Shown here: in pieces, positions 1 to 6,576 of the stretch
How the letters are laid out: each line of letters starts with the position of its first letter
Position numbering within the stretch: the first letter of the stretch is position 1
Made by a program: the position numbers and the translations under genes
NCBI GenBank assembly: GCA_946410005.1
Contig: CAMJYS010000022.1
Coordinates: forward strand, 1-9,623
Length of the DNA stretch: 9,623 nucleotides
Direction: 5' to 3'
From: an uncultured Clostridia bacterium
Lineage (GTDB): Bacteria > Bacillota > Clostridia > Oscillospirales > Acutalibacteraceae
The notes under the pieces: model-generated
Seen by the model: the letters and a program-made list of their open reading frames with translations, nothing else
What the model was told of the DNA's origin: nothing
The model's database searches: none

Positions 1-44
1 CACCGAGATCTACACTCTTTCCCTACACGACGCTCTTCCGATCT
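1..44 (+). other. Illumina P5/Read 1 adapter, not genomic
   Basis: These 44 bases are the inner part of the standard TruSeq P5 plus Read 1 adapter and end in the diagnostic CGACGCTCTTCCGATCT. They are library sequence and should be trimmed. The genome starts at about position 45. Any reading frame crossing this point is artificial. Confidence 0.98.
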
Positions 45-114
45 CTGAAAAATTTTATCCGATGAGTATAAATTCTTTGAAAAAATATTTCGAGAAGAGA
101 ATTTAAACTTATGA
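45..114 (+). CDS. Possible 3' end of an upstream gene (partial, frame uncertain)
   Basis: Only 66 genomic bases precede the NUDIX gene, and two frames could be the tail of an upstream gene. One is open from the junction to a TAA at 104-106 and ends ...SLKKYFEKRI. The other runs from 49 to a TGA at 112-114 that overlaps the NUDIX ATG as ATGA, a common sign of translational coupling, and reads like coding sequence (ends IFREENLNL). That second frame has a TGA at 46-48 directly beside the adapter, so it holds only if the junction bases are wrong. I cannot identify a product. Confidence 0.25.
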
Positions 115-524
115 GTGACAAAATACATTTGGAATATCCGAATCCGATAAGAGTTAGAGGCGTTGTTTTATACGAAAACGGAATTATTCTTATTAAACGC
201 AATCGGATAGAAAACGGAAAAGAAATCGAATATTATGTTTTTCCTGGTGGCGGAGTAGAAAATGACGAAGATTTACATAGTGCATTAACTAGAGAACTAC
301 ACGAAGAATTAGGAATAGAAGTAACAATTAGAGAAAAAATTCACGAAGATGTATTTAATGGTAATACGAATTTATATTTCTTGTGCGAATACAAAAGTGG
401 TGAAATTGGTACGGGAAATAGTCCTGAATTTTATTCCGAAAAATATAAAAATCGCGGAAGCTATATACCGATTGTTGTTAGCTTTGGCGATTTATCTAGT
501 ATAAATTATATCCAATTTCGATAA
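111..524 (+). CDS. NUDIX hydrolase, C-terminus probably frameshifted
   Basis: The 137-residue protein carries a complete Nudix box at about residues 47-69: G47, E53, R61-E62, E65-E66 and G68, matching GX5EX7REUXEEXGU. This is the Mg-binding catalytic helix of enzymes that hydrolyse nucleoside diphosphates linked to another group. The N-terminal part gives the usual beta strands, and PGGGVE leads into the box. The substrate cannot be told from the sequence. The frame stops at 522-524 right after ...SSINYIQFR. Shifting frame at about 506 gives LYPISIIDKLKSYFKI, ending with TAA at 554-556, which looks like the normal tail of this subfamily; the corrected length would be about 148 residues. The corrected stop sits 4 nt from the stop of the convergent UDG gene. 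The catalytic box is unaffected. The ribosome binding site before 111 is weak (AGAAGA near 95-100). Confidence 0.9.
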   Translation: MSDKIHLEYPNPIRVRGVVLYENGIILIKRNRIENGKEIEYYVFPGGGVENDEDLHSALTRELHEELGIEVTIREKIHEDVFNGNTNLYFLCEYKSGEIGTGNSPEFYSEKYKNRGSYIPIVVSFGDLSSINYIQFR

Positions 525-560
525 TCGATAAATTGAAGTCTTATTTTAAAATTTAAAAGA

Positions 561-1133
561 TTAGTAAGTATTAGAACAAATTTCTAAGATTTTGTTTTTC
601 AATTTTTCGAAATCTTGTTGTACTAAAGGTTTTTGATTTGGATTTCGTAGTATTGCCGCTGGGTGAATTGTAGGCATAAACCATGTGTCTTTTTTCTTAT
701 AAAAAGTCCCGTGGTCTTTTGTTATTTTTATATTTTCGTCAATTATTTTCAGTGCCGCTATTCTTCCAACTGCAACTACTATTTTCGGACTTAGAAGCTT
801 AAATTGGTTTCTGAGCCAATTAATACATAATTCTTGTTCAGCAGGTAAAGGGTCTCTATTTTTTGGCGGACGACACTTTACCATATTTGCTATATAAATA
901 TTTTTTTCTCTGCTAAGACCAATTTCGGCTAACATTGAGTCCAATAATTTACCCGATCTTCCTACAAAAGGTTTACCTTGCAAATCTTCTTGTTCGCCAG
1001 GTCCTTCGCCGATAAACATAACTTCGGCGTTTTCGTTTCCGTATCCAAAAACTAAATTCGTTCTGGTTTTACATAAATCACATTTCGTACAATTCATGCA
1101 ATTACTTTTTAAACTTTCCCAAGAGTCAAACAT
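561..1133 (-). CDS. Type-4 (Fe-S) uracil-DNA glycosylase
   Basis: This DNA repair enzyme removes uracil from DNA and starts base excision repair. The 190-residue length is normal for family 4. Visible motifs are motif A with GEGPGEQED at 42-50 and KPFVGRSG at 54-61, and the C-terminal HPAAILR at 157-163. The [4Fe-4S] cysteines fit as C15 and C18 in the N-terminal CxxC, plus C87 and C103; C12 and C21 are extra. The start at 1133 has only a weak ribosome binding site (GGATG about 10 nt upstream). The gene lies 28 nt downstream of ychF on the same strand, with no terminator seen between them, so it is probably cotranscribed and perhaps partly coupled. It converges tail to tail with the NUDIX gene. 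The family assignment is firm. No terminator hairpin is obvious after 561. Confidence 0.95.
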   Translation of the reverse strand: MFDSWESLKSNCMNCTKCDLCKTRTNLVFGYGNENAEVMFIGEGPGEQEDLQGKPFVGRSGKLLDSMLAEIGLSREKNIYIANMVKCRPPKNRDPLPAEQELCINWLRNQFKLLSPKIVVAVGRIAALKIIDENIKITKDHGTFYKKKDTWFMPTIHPAAILRNPNQKPLVQQDFEKLKNKILEICSNTY

Positions 1134-1161
1134 AATTTTTTCACATCCGTTTTAATAACTT

Positions 1162-2256
1162 TTATACATTAAATCTAAACAGCACTACGTCGCCATCTTG
1201 CATTACATATTCTTTGCCTTCCGAACGAACTAAGCCTTTATCTTTCGCAGAGGCAATAGAACCGCACTCGATTAATGTTTCAAACGAAACTACTTCTGCG
1301 CGTATAAATCCTCTTTCAAAATCGGTATGAATCTTCCCAGCGGCTTGAGGAGCTTTCGTGCCTTTTTTTATTGTCCACGCTCTTACTTCCGGTTTTCCTG
1401 CTGTTAGATAAGAAATTAGTCCTAAAAGTTCATAGCAAGCCGATACAAGTCTGTCTAGCCCTGATTTTTCAAGTCCAATATCTTGCAAAAATTCTATTTT
1501 TTCATTTTCATCCATTTCGGAAATTTGAGCTTCTAATTCTGCGCAAATTGGCACAACAGCAGAATTTTCACTGGAAGCTATCGCTAACACTTGTTTATAT
1601 CTTTCGTTTGAAGAAATATTTTTCGAAAAATCTTCTTCGGACATATTTGCAGCGTATATTGTCGGTTTGGTTGTTAATAAATCCAAAGTATTTACGTATT
1701 CTTTTTCTTCCTCAGTGAAGTTTATAGATTTTGCCATAAGGCCTTTTTGTAAAACTTCTAAGATGTTTTTGCAGATTTCTAATTCGAATTCATGTTTTTT
1801 ATCAGCTTTAAGTAACTTTTCGATTTTTTGAATTCGTTTTTCGATCATTTCTATGTCGGAGAAAATAAGCTCTAAATTTATTATTTCAATGTCATTTTTA
1901 GGATTTACTTCTCCGTTTACGTGAATTATATTTTCGTTTTCAAAGCATCTTACTACATGCACAATTGCATCGACTTCTCTTATGTTTGCCAAAAATTTAT
2001 TTCCCAATCCTTCGCCTTTTGCCGCTCCTTTTACAAGTCCTGCAATGTCTACAAATTCAATTGTTGCGGAAGTGATTTTTTCAGGGTCATATATTTCAGC
2101 TAATTTTTTTAATCTTTCATCCGGAACGGCAACAATTCCTATATTTGGTTCTACTGTACAGAAGGGGTAATTTGCAGAAGCTGCTCCTGCGTTTGTAATT
2201 GCATTAAAAAGCGTACTTTTGCCTACGTTCGGTAAGCCAATAATTCCTATTTTCAT
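1162..2256 (-). CDS. ychF: YchF/OLA1-family ATPase
   Basis: The 364-residue Obg-family P-loop NTPase has the usual YchF length. Motifs are the P-loop GLPNVGKST at 7-15, G3 as DIAG at 70-73, and the altered G4 NMSE at 204-207. In this family the NxxE form replaces NKxD and gives preference for ATP over GTP. The C-terminal part (roughly 280-364, ending in GDVVLFRFNV) is the TGS domain. YchF binds the ribosome and is linked to translation and oxidative-stress responses; its exact role is not settled. The start at 2256 has a good site, AAGGAGA (2267-2273), 10 nt upstream. A promoter lies at 2300-2328. It is the first gene of a two-gene unit with the uracil-DNA glycosylase. Confidence 0.97.
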   Translation of the reverse strand: MKIGIIGLPNVGKSTLFNAITNAGAASANYPFCTVEPNIGIVAVPDERLKKLAEIYDPEKITSATIEFVDIAGLVKGAAKGEGLGNKFLANIREVDAIVHVVRCFENENIIHVNGEVNPKNDIEIINLELIFSDIEMIEKRIQKIEKLLKADKKHEFELEICKNILEVLQKGLMAKSINFTEEEKEYVNTLDLLTTKPTIYAANMSEEDFSKNISSNERYKQVLAIASSENSAVVPICAELEAQISEMDENEKIEFLQDIGLEKSGLDRLVSACYELLGLISYLTAGKPEVRAWTIKKGTKAPQAAGKIHTDFERGFIRAEVVSFETLIECGSIASAKDKGLVRSEGKEYVMQDGDVVLFRFNV

Positions 2257-2299
2257 GACGAATCATTCTCCTTGTTTTTTTTATTTTTAGCTACTTAAA

Positions 2300-2328
2300 A
2301 TAATACGTCTTAATCAACTTTTTATCAA
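2300..2328 (-). promoter_or_regulatory. Sigma-A promoter for ychF
   Basis: On the minus strand, TTGATA (2323-2328) and TATTAT (2300-2305) are separated by exactly 17 bp. Transcription would start near 2293 and give a leader of about 35 nt before the ychF ribosome binding site and start. A second TATAAT-like box at 2333-2338 has no good -35 partner. Confidence 0.7.
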
Positions 2329-2379
2329 TAAAATTATAGATAGTTTGTCGTTTTTCTATCCAGTAAAAATTCAATACAG

Positions 2380-2397
2380 TACACTCAATTTGGTGTA
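2380..2397. promoter_or_regulatory. Imperfect palindrome, possible regulator site
   Basis: TACAC and GTGTA arms flank a central AATT, giving 14 of 18 symmetric positions. The centre lies about 67 bp upstream of the expected start of the secreted-protein operon, a position where activators often bind. It is also upstream of ychF. No known regulator motif is recognised. Confidence 0.3.
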
Positions 2398-2421
2398 AAT
2401 TTCTAATTTTTTGTAAAAAAC

Positions 2422-2449
2422 TTTACTTTTTTAGTTAATGTGATATAAT
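2422..2449 (+). promoter_or_regulatory. Extended -10 promoter for the secreted-protein operon
   Basis: A perfect TATAAT (2444-2449) is preceded by TGA (2441-2443), an extended -10 element. A weak -35, TTTACT (2422-2427), lies 16 bp upstream. The expected start near 2456 leaves a leader of about 77 nt before the first gene. A weak -35 with an extended -10 is compatible with activator control. Confidence 0.65.
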
Positions 2450-2532
2450 AACTCACGAACAAGTTTATAGCTTTTGTGTATATATTACAGAAGTTGCGAA
2501 ACTTTAAAATATTTTTTAAGGAGATGGGAAAA

Positions 2533-3264
2533 ATGGAATTTAAAAAAATCTTTTTGAAACGATGTAGCAAAATTTTTATGAGTATGTGTGTGCTGTCAAT
2601 ACTAACTTCTGGTGGCGCAGAAGCATTTAACAGTACAACACATAAATCCGTTACAGAAACAAGCATAAAAGCTGTTTCAAATATAAATAAAAATATTCAA
2701 TTTAACGAAGAAGAATGTAACGTAATAGCTGATTATAGTTTGAAACCTGACGAAGATGAAATCGAAGGAGCATATAAATTACACTTTTTTAATCCTGTAA
2801 ACGAAAAAAATTTCATGGGTGAAAAAAAATCAGCAAGTTCCAAGTGTGACGAACATTTTTCTGAAGCTATAAAGCATTTTAAATGCGGAAATAAAATAAT
2901 GGCGCTCCAGGAACTCGGAAGAGCAATACATTTTATGGAGGACTTAAATACTCCTGTTCATACCGGTTATTCTAAGTCGGTAGATGCAGTTTTAATGTTC
3001 CCGTTACATATAAGATTTGAAAAAATATGTGATGATGTTTGCAAGGAATGTAAGTCGGATATTAAGACTGAAAATTTAAAATATTATGAAGAAAATGACC
3101 TTGTGGATATTTCAAAAAATAGCGCATCAACGTCAAGCGATAATTATTGGTGCTTAACGAACGAAACCGGAATAAGTGATAAAGAAATCGCAAAAAACGC
3201 GGTAAGTAATGCACTAAATAACGTTTCGGGGATTATACATAAATTTTATATTCAAATTTCGTAA
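2533..3264 (+). CDS. Secreted zinc-dependent phospholipase C / S1-P1 nuclease-fold protein
   Basis: The 243-residue preprotein starts at 2533 because AAGGAG (2518-2523) lies 9 nt upstream; earlier in-frame ATGs lack a usable site. Residues 1-31 form a signal peptide ending in A-E-A, leaving F32 as the mature N-terminus. The zinc-site pattern of bacterial phospholipases C is visible: H37, the PDEDE region near D73, H84 in LHFFNP, H133-x3-D137-x5-H143 in GRAIHFMEDLNTPVH, and H159-x3-E163. The spacing H-4-D-6-H then H-4-E matches Bacillus PLC and clostridial alpha-toxin. The first residue, a Zn-binding Trp in those enzymes, is Phe here. There is no C-terminal C2/PLAT domain, so this is the catalytic domain only. 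Seven mature cysteines are unusual. Phosphodiester cleavage of lipids is inferred, not shown. It leads a unit of exported proteins. Confidence 0.88.
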   Translation: MEFKKIFLKRCSKIFMSMCVLSILTSGGAEAFNSTTHKSVTETSIKAVSNINKNIQFNEEECNVIADYSLKPDEDEIEGAYKLHFFNPVNEKNFMGEKKSASSKCDEHFSEAIKHFKCGNKIMALQELGRAIHFMEDLNTPVHTGYSKSVDAVLMFPLHIRFEKICDDVCKECKSDIKTENLKYYEENDLVDISKNSASTSSDNYWCLTNETGISDKEIAKNAVSNALNNVSGIIHKFYIQIS

Positions 3265-3290
3265 GGCTAAATAAAAGGAGGTAAAATTTC

Positions 3291-3881
3291 ATGAACTTAA
3301 AAAAATTAGCGTTGTGCTTTGGATTAACTTGTATGTTTTCAATAATTGGATGTAATTCGGAGATATTTGCTAAAAGCGCAGAAAACACGGATTCAACTTC
3401 TTTGAACGAAAGCGGAATTACTCAAAAAATTTCATGCGGTAAAGTTTTTGACGATGAAATATTATGCATAGAAGATTTGAAGTGTGGAGAAGAAGAAACT
3501 TTAAAAAATTCTAGCGATGAAGATTTACCATATAGAAAGTTTTTAGAATATAAACGTGAATATAGGAAATTAGATAAGGACACAAATGAATACAAGACCC
3601 TGGCGATGTGTTTTGCGAAAATAGCTTTTATGTACGATAAAAAAGGAAATATAAAAGTTGATATGAAAAATTCAGATGTTAAATTTATAAATGTTAATGA
3701 AAAATGGTTTTTGATGAATGCTAAAAAAATCTTGTCGGGTGAACATTCGAAAACGCTGGTGTTTATATTTTCACTATATAAACAGAATAAAATAGGGGAT
3801 TTTGTTTATAAATTCGGAGGACATTTGGATGTGTTTTGTACATCAAACGGGGAACTCGGTATATGTACTGATATGATTTAA
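3291..3881 (+). CDS. Putative lipoprotein/secreted protein, unknown function
   Basis: I do not recognise this 196-residue protein. It has an export signal: MNLKKLALC, then a hydrophobic core ending in I18-I19-G20-C21, which fits a lipobox with C21 as the lipidated residue. Alternatively signal peptidase I could cut after AKSA (about residue 30). The region from about 45 to 80 is acidic with several cysteines. A charged helical stretch follows (YRKFLEYKREYRKLD), and the C-terminal half is mixed, with a Gly/Cys-containing end. Nine cysteines in total is high for an exported Bacillota protein. A very strong site, AAAGGAGGT, precedes the ATG, and the gene lies 26 nt after the phospholipase-like gene, so they are cotranscribed. 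A role beside the phospholipase or in the envelope is inference from context only. Confidence 0.8.
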   Translation: MNLKKLALCFGLTCMFSIIGCNSEIFAKSAENTDSTSLNESGITQKISCGKVFDDEILCIEDLKCGEEETLKNSSDEDLPYRKFLEYKREYRKLDKDTNEYKTLAMCFAKIAFMYDKKGNIKVDMKNSDVKFINVNEKWFLMNAKKILSGEHSKTLVFIFSLYKQNKIGDFVYKFGGHLDVFCTSNGELGICTDMI

Positions 3882-3924
3882 AAAAATTTTTTAATAAAAT
3901 CAAATTTAATGGGAGGAGATAGGA

Positions 3925-4485
3925 ATGAAAAGAATCAATAAATTAATAAAATATATTTTTGCTTTTGGTATGGCATCTTGTTTTTTGGGGTTGAATGTGA
4001 AAGCGGTAAGTTTTGGTGATTTAAATACAGGAAAGCTAAATAAAATTTCTGAATCGAAGATAGTCGAAGATATGGGCAATGGAATAATAAAAGAAGAAAT
4101 GGTAGTTGTTAAACATAAAGACTATAACTTTGAGAGCGGAATCAAATTAAACGATAGATATATTTGCGTAGAGGTTTTCGATTCATATAAAGAAAAAGCA
4201 AACGATAAAAAAAATCGATCTCAAAAATCAGCAATAGCGGTTTCGACGTTTAATGTGAATTTTAGATATAACGATACACTAAACACAGCGGAATGTTTGA
4301 GCGTATCTCGTGGAAGTTTGAGTAATGATAAAAATACAAAAATCACGAGTTTTTCAAGAAGAATAAATCAGAAAAAAGATTTAGGAGCGGGAATAATAAA
4401 AACAACGCTTACAAACGGAAACACGAGTTTTCAAAAAAAGTGCATAATAAAATGCGACGGAATGGGAAACATTTCGGTTTGTTAA
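3925..4485 (+). CDS. Small secreted beta-rich protein, unknown function
   Basis: The 186-residue protein has a clear signal peptide: basic MKRINKLIK, a hydrophobic core, and a V-K-A cut site at 25-27. The mature part alternates polar and hydrophobic residues as in beta-sandwich proteins. The stretch from about 108 to 186 (STFNVNFRYNDT, AECLSV, KTTLTNGNTSF, IIKCDGMGNIS) resembles small secreted proteins with a TFxYNGxxAxC-like pattern that I recall from gut Bacillota, for which no function is established. That resemblance is from memory of the pattern, not a search. Five cysteines are in the mature chain. The site GGGAGGAGA precedes the ATG, and the gene starts 43 nt after its neighbour in the same unit. 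Confidence 0.8.
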   Translation: MKRINKLIKYIFAFGMASCFLGLNVKAVSFGDLNTGKLNKISESKIVEDMGNGIIKEEMVVVKHKDYNFESGIKLNDRYICVEVFDSYKEKANDKKNRSQKSAIAVSTFNVNFRYNDTLNTAECLSVSRGSLSNDKNTKITSFSRRINQKKDLGAGIIKTTLTNGNTSFQKKCIIKCDGMGNISVC

Positions 4486-4572
4486 TTAATCTTGATTCTA
4501 TACCGGTGGTGATAATTTGTAGAAAAATGTCTGGCGATTTTTGAATTTAATATTTATAAAGGGGATTTTTAA

Positions 4573-4896
4573 ATGTACGGATGCATAGAACAAGTAGTAA
4601 AAGAAATAGCAAAAGATGAGGTTAAGTTAAAAGAATTTTTGAGTTTGACGGATATCGATGAAATTTATGAATATATAAACGAAATTGATCCGTCGATAGA
4701 AAAAGAAGAGTTTGATGAATTTTTAGTCAGTGCGCTTGGAAATTATATGGAGCAAAACGCAAATATGCTTAGCGATTATGATTTAGCTGGTGTTGTTGGA
4801 GGAGTTAATAACGCTGAAAATAAGCCGAATATTACAAATTTGCTTATTTCAAAATTCTCCCCCGAAGATAGCCCGAAAAAAGATTTTAAAAAATAA
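4573..4896 (+). CDS. Nif11-type double-glycine leader peptide, putative RiPP-like precursor
   Basis: The 107-residue peptide has the layout of Nif11/nitrile-hydratase-type leaders: an acidic helical N-terminal region (KEFLSLTDIDEIYEYINEID, then EEFDEFL), followed by LSDYDLAGVVGG ending at G76-G77. The double glycine is where peptidase-containing ABC exporters cut. The remaining core (residues 78-107) has 30 residues, is rich in Asn, Lys, Ser and Pro, and has no cysteine, so a lanthionine or sactipeptide product is not possible. No modification enzyme, exporter or immunity gene lies in the window. The start has GGGGAT about 8 nt upstream. It comes 87 nt after the beta-rich secreted gene, is probably the last gene of that unit, and ends just before the 4904-4943 hairpin. 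It could be an unmodified secreted peptide instead of a RiPP. Confidence 0.75.
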   Translation: MYGCIEQVVKEIAKDEVKLKEFLSLTDIDEIYEYINEIDPSIEKEEFDEFLVSALGNYMEQNANMLSDYDLAGVVGGVNNAENKPNITNLLISKFSPEDSPKKDFKK

Positions 4897-4903
4897 ACGA
4901 TAT

Positions 4904-4943
4904 AAAAAAACTCCTCAGCAATTTTAATTAAGCTTGCTGAGGA
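4904..4943 (-). terminator. Intrinsic terminator of the LCP gene, shared with the operon end
   Basis: A perfect 10-bp stem, TCCTCAGCAA (4912-4921) with TTGCTGAGGA (4934-4943), encloses a 12-nt loop. On the minus strand it is followed by seven T residues (4904-4910), so it terminates the LytR-CpsA-Psr gene. On the + strand it lies 15 nt after the Nif11-type peptide stop and is followed only by broken T runs, so it could work weakly in that direction too. Confidence 0.85.
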
Positions 4944-4952
4944 ATATTATTA

Positions 4953-6266
4953 TTAATTATAGCTTTTTTGACTCGTGATTGACGCTGAAGGAATTGATTT
5001 AGAACCAGTTGTACTGGCGGTAGTTGATGATTTAGCTTTTGCTGTTGATTTAGCGGTAGTTTTTGCACTCGACGATGTTGCCGATGAACTAGTACTTTTT
5101 TGTGACTTTGTTTGTGTATTTGAACTTTCAGAAATGCTTGATGTTGCGCTCGAAGAATTTTTAGAAGAAAGATCAGTTTCATATATAAATTTGCACAAAT
5201 CAGCTTTTGCTTTTGCCATGTCGTTTATAACAAGAACCATTTTTTGAGAATATACCGCATCACGAACGTTATCATTTGTCGGTAATCTAAATTCTTCCAT
5301 CGGATAGCTAAAATAAGTCGAAGCTTTTGATGCTAATTTCGTTAATTCCGAAAGCTTGAAGTTTGTTGTCATCATTGATAAAAATTCAGGCAATAACTTT
5401 GTAAGCTGAGCTATATTTGCCGTTTTTAGTTTTTCTAAAACTGTTCTGATAACATTACGCTGACGGCTTGTCCTGTCGTAGTCTGAACCTTTACTATTCC
5501 TATCACGAGCGTAATTTAGTGCTTGTAATCCAGTAAGATGTTTCATTCCGGAACCTTTTAAAGTATGTGGGTCGCCGGAATATTTGTTTATATAAGCACA
5601 TTCTGTGGCAGTAAGTTCCATGTCTATTCCACCAAGTGTGTCAATTATATCCGAAAATCCTTTAAAGTCCACAACGGCGTATCTGTCGATATGAATGCCG
5701 AAATTTTTCTGTATTGTATCTATAGTAAGTTTTGGACCGCCAATCGCATACGCAGCGTTGAATCTGTCTTTTCCAGCACCAGGTATTGAAATCCATATGT
5801 CTCTCATAAGTGAAGTTACTTTAATTTTTTTATGGCGAATATCAAGCGATAAAATCATCAAGGAATCGCTACGTCCATGGTCTCCAACCGACATCGAATC
5901 GCTACCGATTAACATTACATTCAAAATCATATTGTCGTTTATGATGTCATCGTCTTCGGTATCTTCGGAGGATATATTGCTTTCGCCGGATAAATCGTCA
6001 TAATGAAGCGACGTCAAAGATTTATAAAGATAAAGTAGCATTGCGCCGATTAATCCTAAAATCAAGAAAAATGTTATGCCAAAAATTTTACCAAATGGTA
6101 TTTTTTTCTTTGCTTTTTTTCTTTCGGAAGAATATAAGTCTACATATTCTTGATTTGGGTTATCGTTTCCGCTTGAAATATCTTCGTATTGTATATCTGT
6201 GTTTCTTTTTCGATAATGGTCGTTATTTTTAGAGTATCTGTAACCTTCGTTGTCTTTGTGTTTCAT
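4953..6266 (-). CDS. LytR-CpsA-Psr (LCP) family cell-wall glycopolymer ligase
   Basis: LCP proteins transfer undecaprenyl-linked glycopolymers such as teichoic acids or capsule to peptidoglycan on the outer membrane face. This one is 437 residues: a charged cytoplasmic segment (1-58), one membrane helix (about 59-81), an acidic linker (90-112), the LCP domain (about 113-310) and an accessory region to about 366. LCP motifs visible are LIGSDS (119-124), GRSDSLM (131-137), SLMRD (152-156) and NYARDRN then DYDRTSRQR (251-270), with the conserved Arg and Asp that bind pyrophosphate and metal. Residues 367-437 are a Ser/Thr/Ala/Lys low-complexity tail, probably wall-embedded. ATG at 6266 was chosen over an in-frame TTG at 6269 because GAGG (6274-6277) is 7 nt from it. 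It has its own promoter and terminator. Confidence 0.95.
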   Translation of the reverse strand: MKHKDNEGYRYSKNNDHYRKRNTDIQYEDISSGNDNPNQEYVDLYSSERKKAKKKIPFGKIFGITFFLILGLIGAMLLYLYKSLTSLHYDDLSGESNISSEDTEDDDIINDNMILNVMLIGSDSMSVGDHGRSDSLMILSLDIRHKKIKVTSLMRDIWISIPGAGKDRFNAAYAIGGPKLTIDTIQKNFGIHIDRYAVVDFKGFSDIIDTLGGIDMELTATECAYINKYSGDPHTLKGSGMKHLTGLQALNYARDRNSKGSDYDRTSRQRNVIRTVLEKLKTANIAQLTKLLPEFLSMMTTNFKLSELTKLASKASTYFSYPMEEFRLPTNDNVRDAVYSQKMVLVINDMAKAKADLCKFIYETDLSSKNSSSATSSISESSNTQTKSQKSTSSSATSSSAKTTAKSTAKAKSSTTASTTGSKSIPSASITSQKSYN

Positions 6267-6334
6267 CAAAATTCCTCAAAACAGTTAAAATTTTCTATAT
6301 TTCATAAAAATATAAAATCCCCAATTATATTTTT

Positions 6335-6364
6335 ATTATATACTAAAAGTTGTCGAAAAATCAA
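6335..6364 (-). promoter_or_regulatory. Promoter for the LCP gene
   Basis: On the minus strand, TTGATT (6359-6364) and a perfect TATAAT (6335-6340) are separated by 18 bp. Transcription would start near 6328 and leave a leader of about 60 nt. Confidence 0.65.
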
Positions 6365-6499
6365 CAAGTGTGTTGAGGATGTTTTTGAATTTAATTTTTT
6401 GAAAATATCACAGCCAAACGCAAAGATCAGCAAAATGCACAAAAATCGTTTTTGATATTTAGTAGCAAAACAGCAAAACATAGAAAATGAAAAACACGC

Positions 6500-6528
6500 T
6501 TGACTTTTTAAAACAATTCTGATATTAT
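6500..6528 (+). promoter_or_regulatory. Strong sigma-A promoter for the bacteriocin-like gene
   Basis: TTGACT (6500-6505) and TATTAT (6523-6528) are spaced 17 bp apart, with TG one base before the -10 (6520-6521) as an extended element. A start near 6535 gives a short leader before AAGGAG (6563-6568). Confidence 0.8.
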
Positions 6529-6576
6529 ATAATTACGGTTAAACCGAATTTATTAAACTAAAAAGGAGCATGAATT

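Larger units (their letters stand above)
6267..6576. other. 310-bp divergent intergenic region
   Basis: This stretch has no convincing gene. It holds divergent promoters for the LCP gene (6335-6364, minus) and the bacteriocin-like gene (6500-6528, plus). The middle, about 6365-6499, is AT-rich and has several loose copies of AGCAAAA (near 6428, 6465 and 6473) but no hairpin or RNA gene that I can support. Confidence 0.7.

Noticed and set aside
1371..2170. Plus-strand open frames inside the ychF gene
   Set aside because: They are antisense shadows of a well-conserved gene, lack ribosome binding sites and have no protein-like motif.
2403..2666. Minus-strand frame over the operon promoter and the phospholipase signal peptide
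   Set aside because: It is AT-driven, crosses a good divergent promoter, and has no ribosome binding site.
4486..4572. Separate promoter or terminator between the beta-rich gene and the Nif11-type peptide
   Set aside because: A TTGATT and a GATAAT occur but only 13 bp apart, and possible hairpins have only about four pairs, so neither is supported.
4928..6455. Several open frames on both strands across the LCP gene and its promoter region
   Set aside because: They follow the low-complexity tail or the antisense of the LCP coding sequence, with no start signals or recognisable domains.
6425..6482. CRISPR-like or tandem repeat of AGCAAAA
   Set aside because: Only three short, unevenly spaced copies occur in an A-rich region; there is no spacer pattern.
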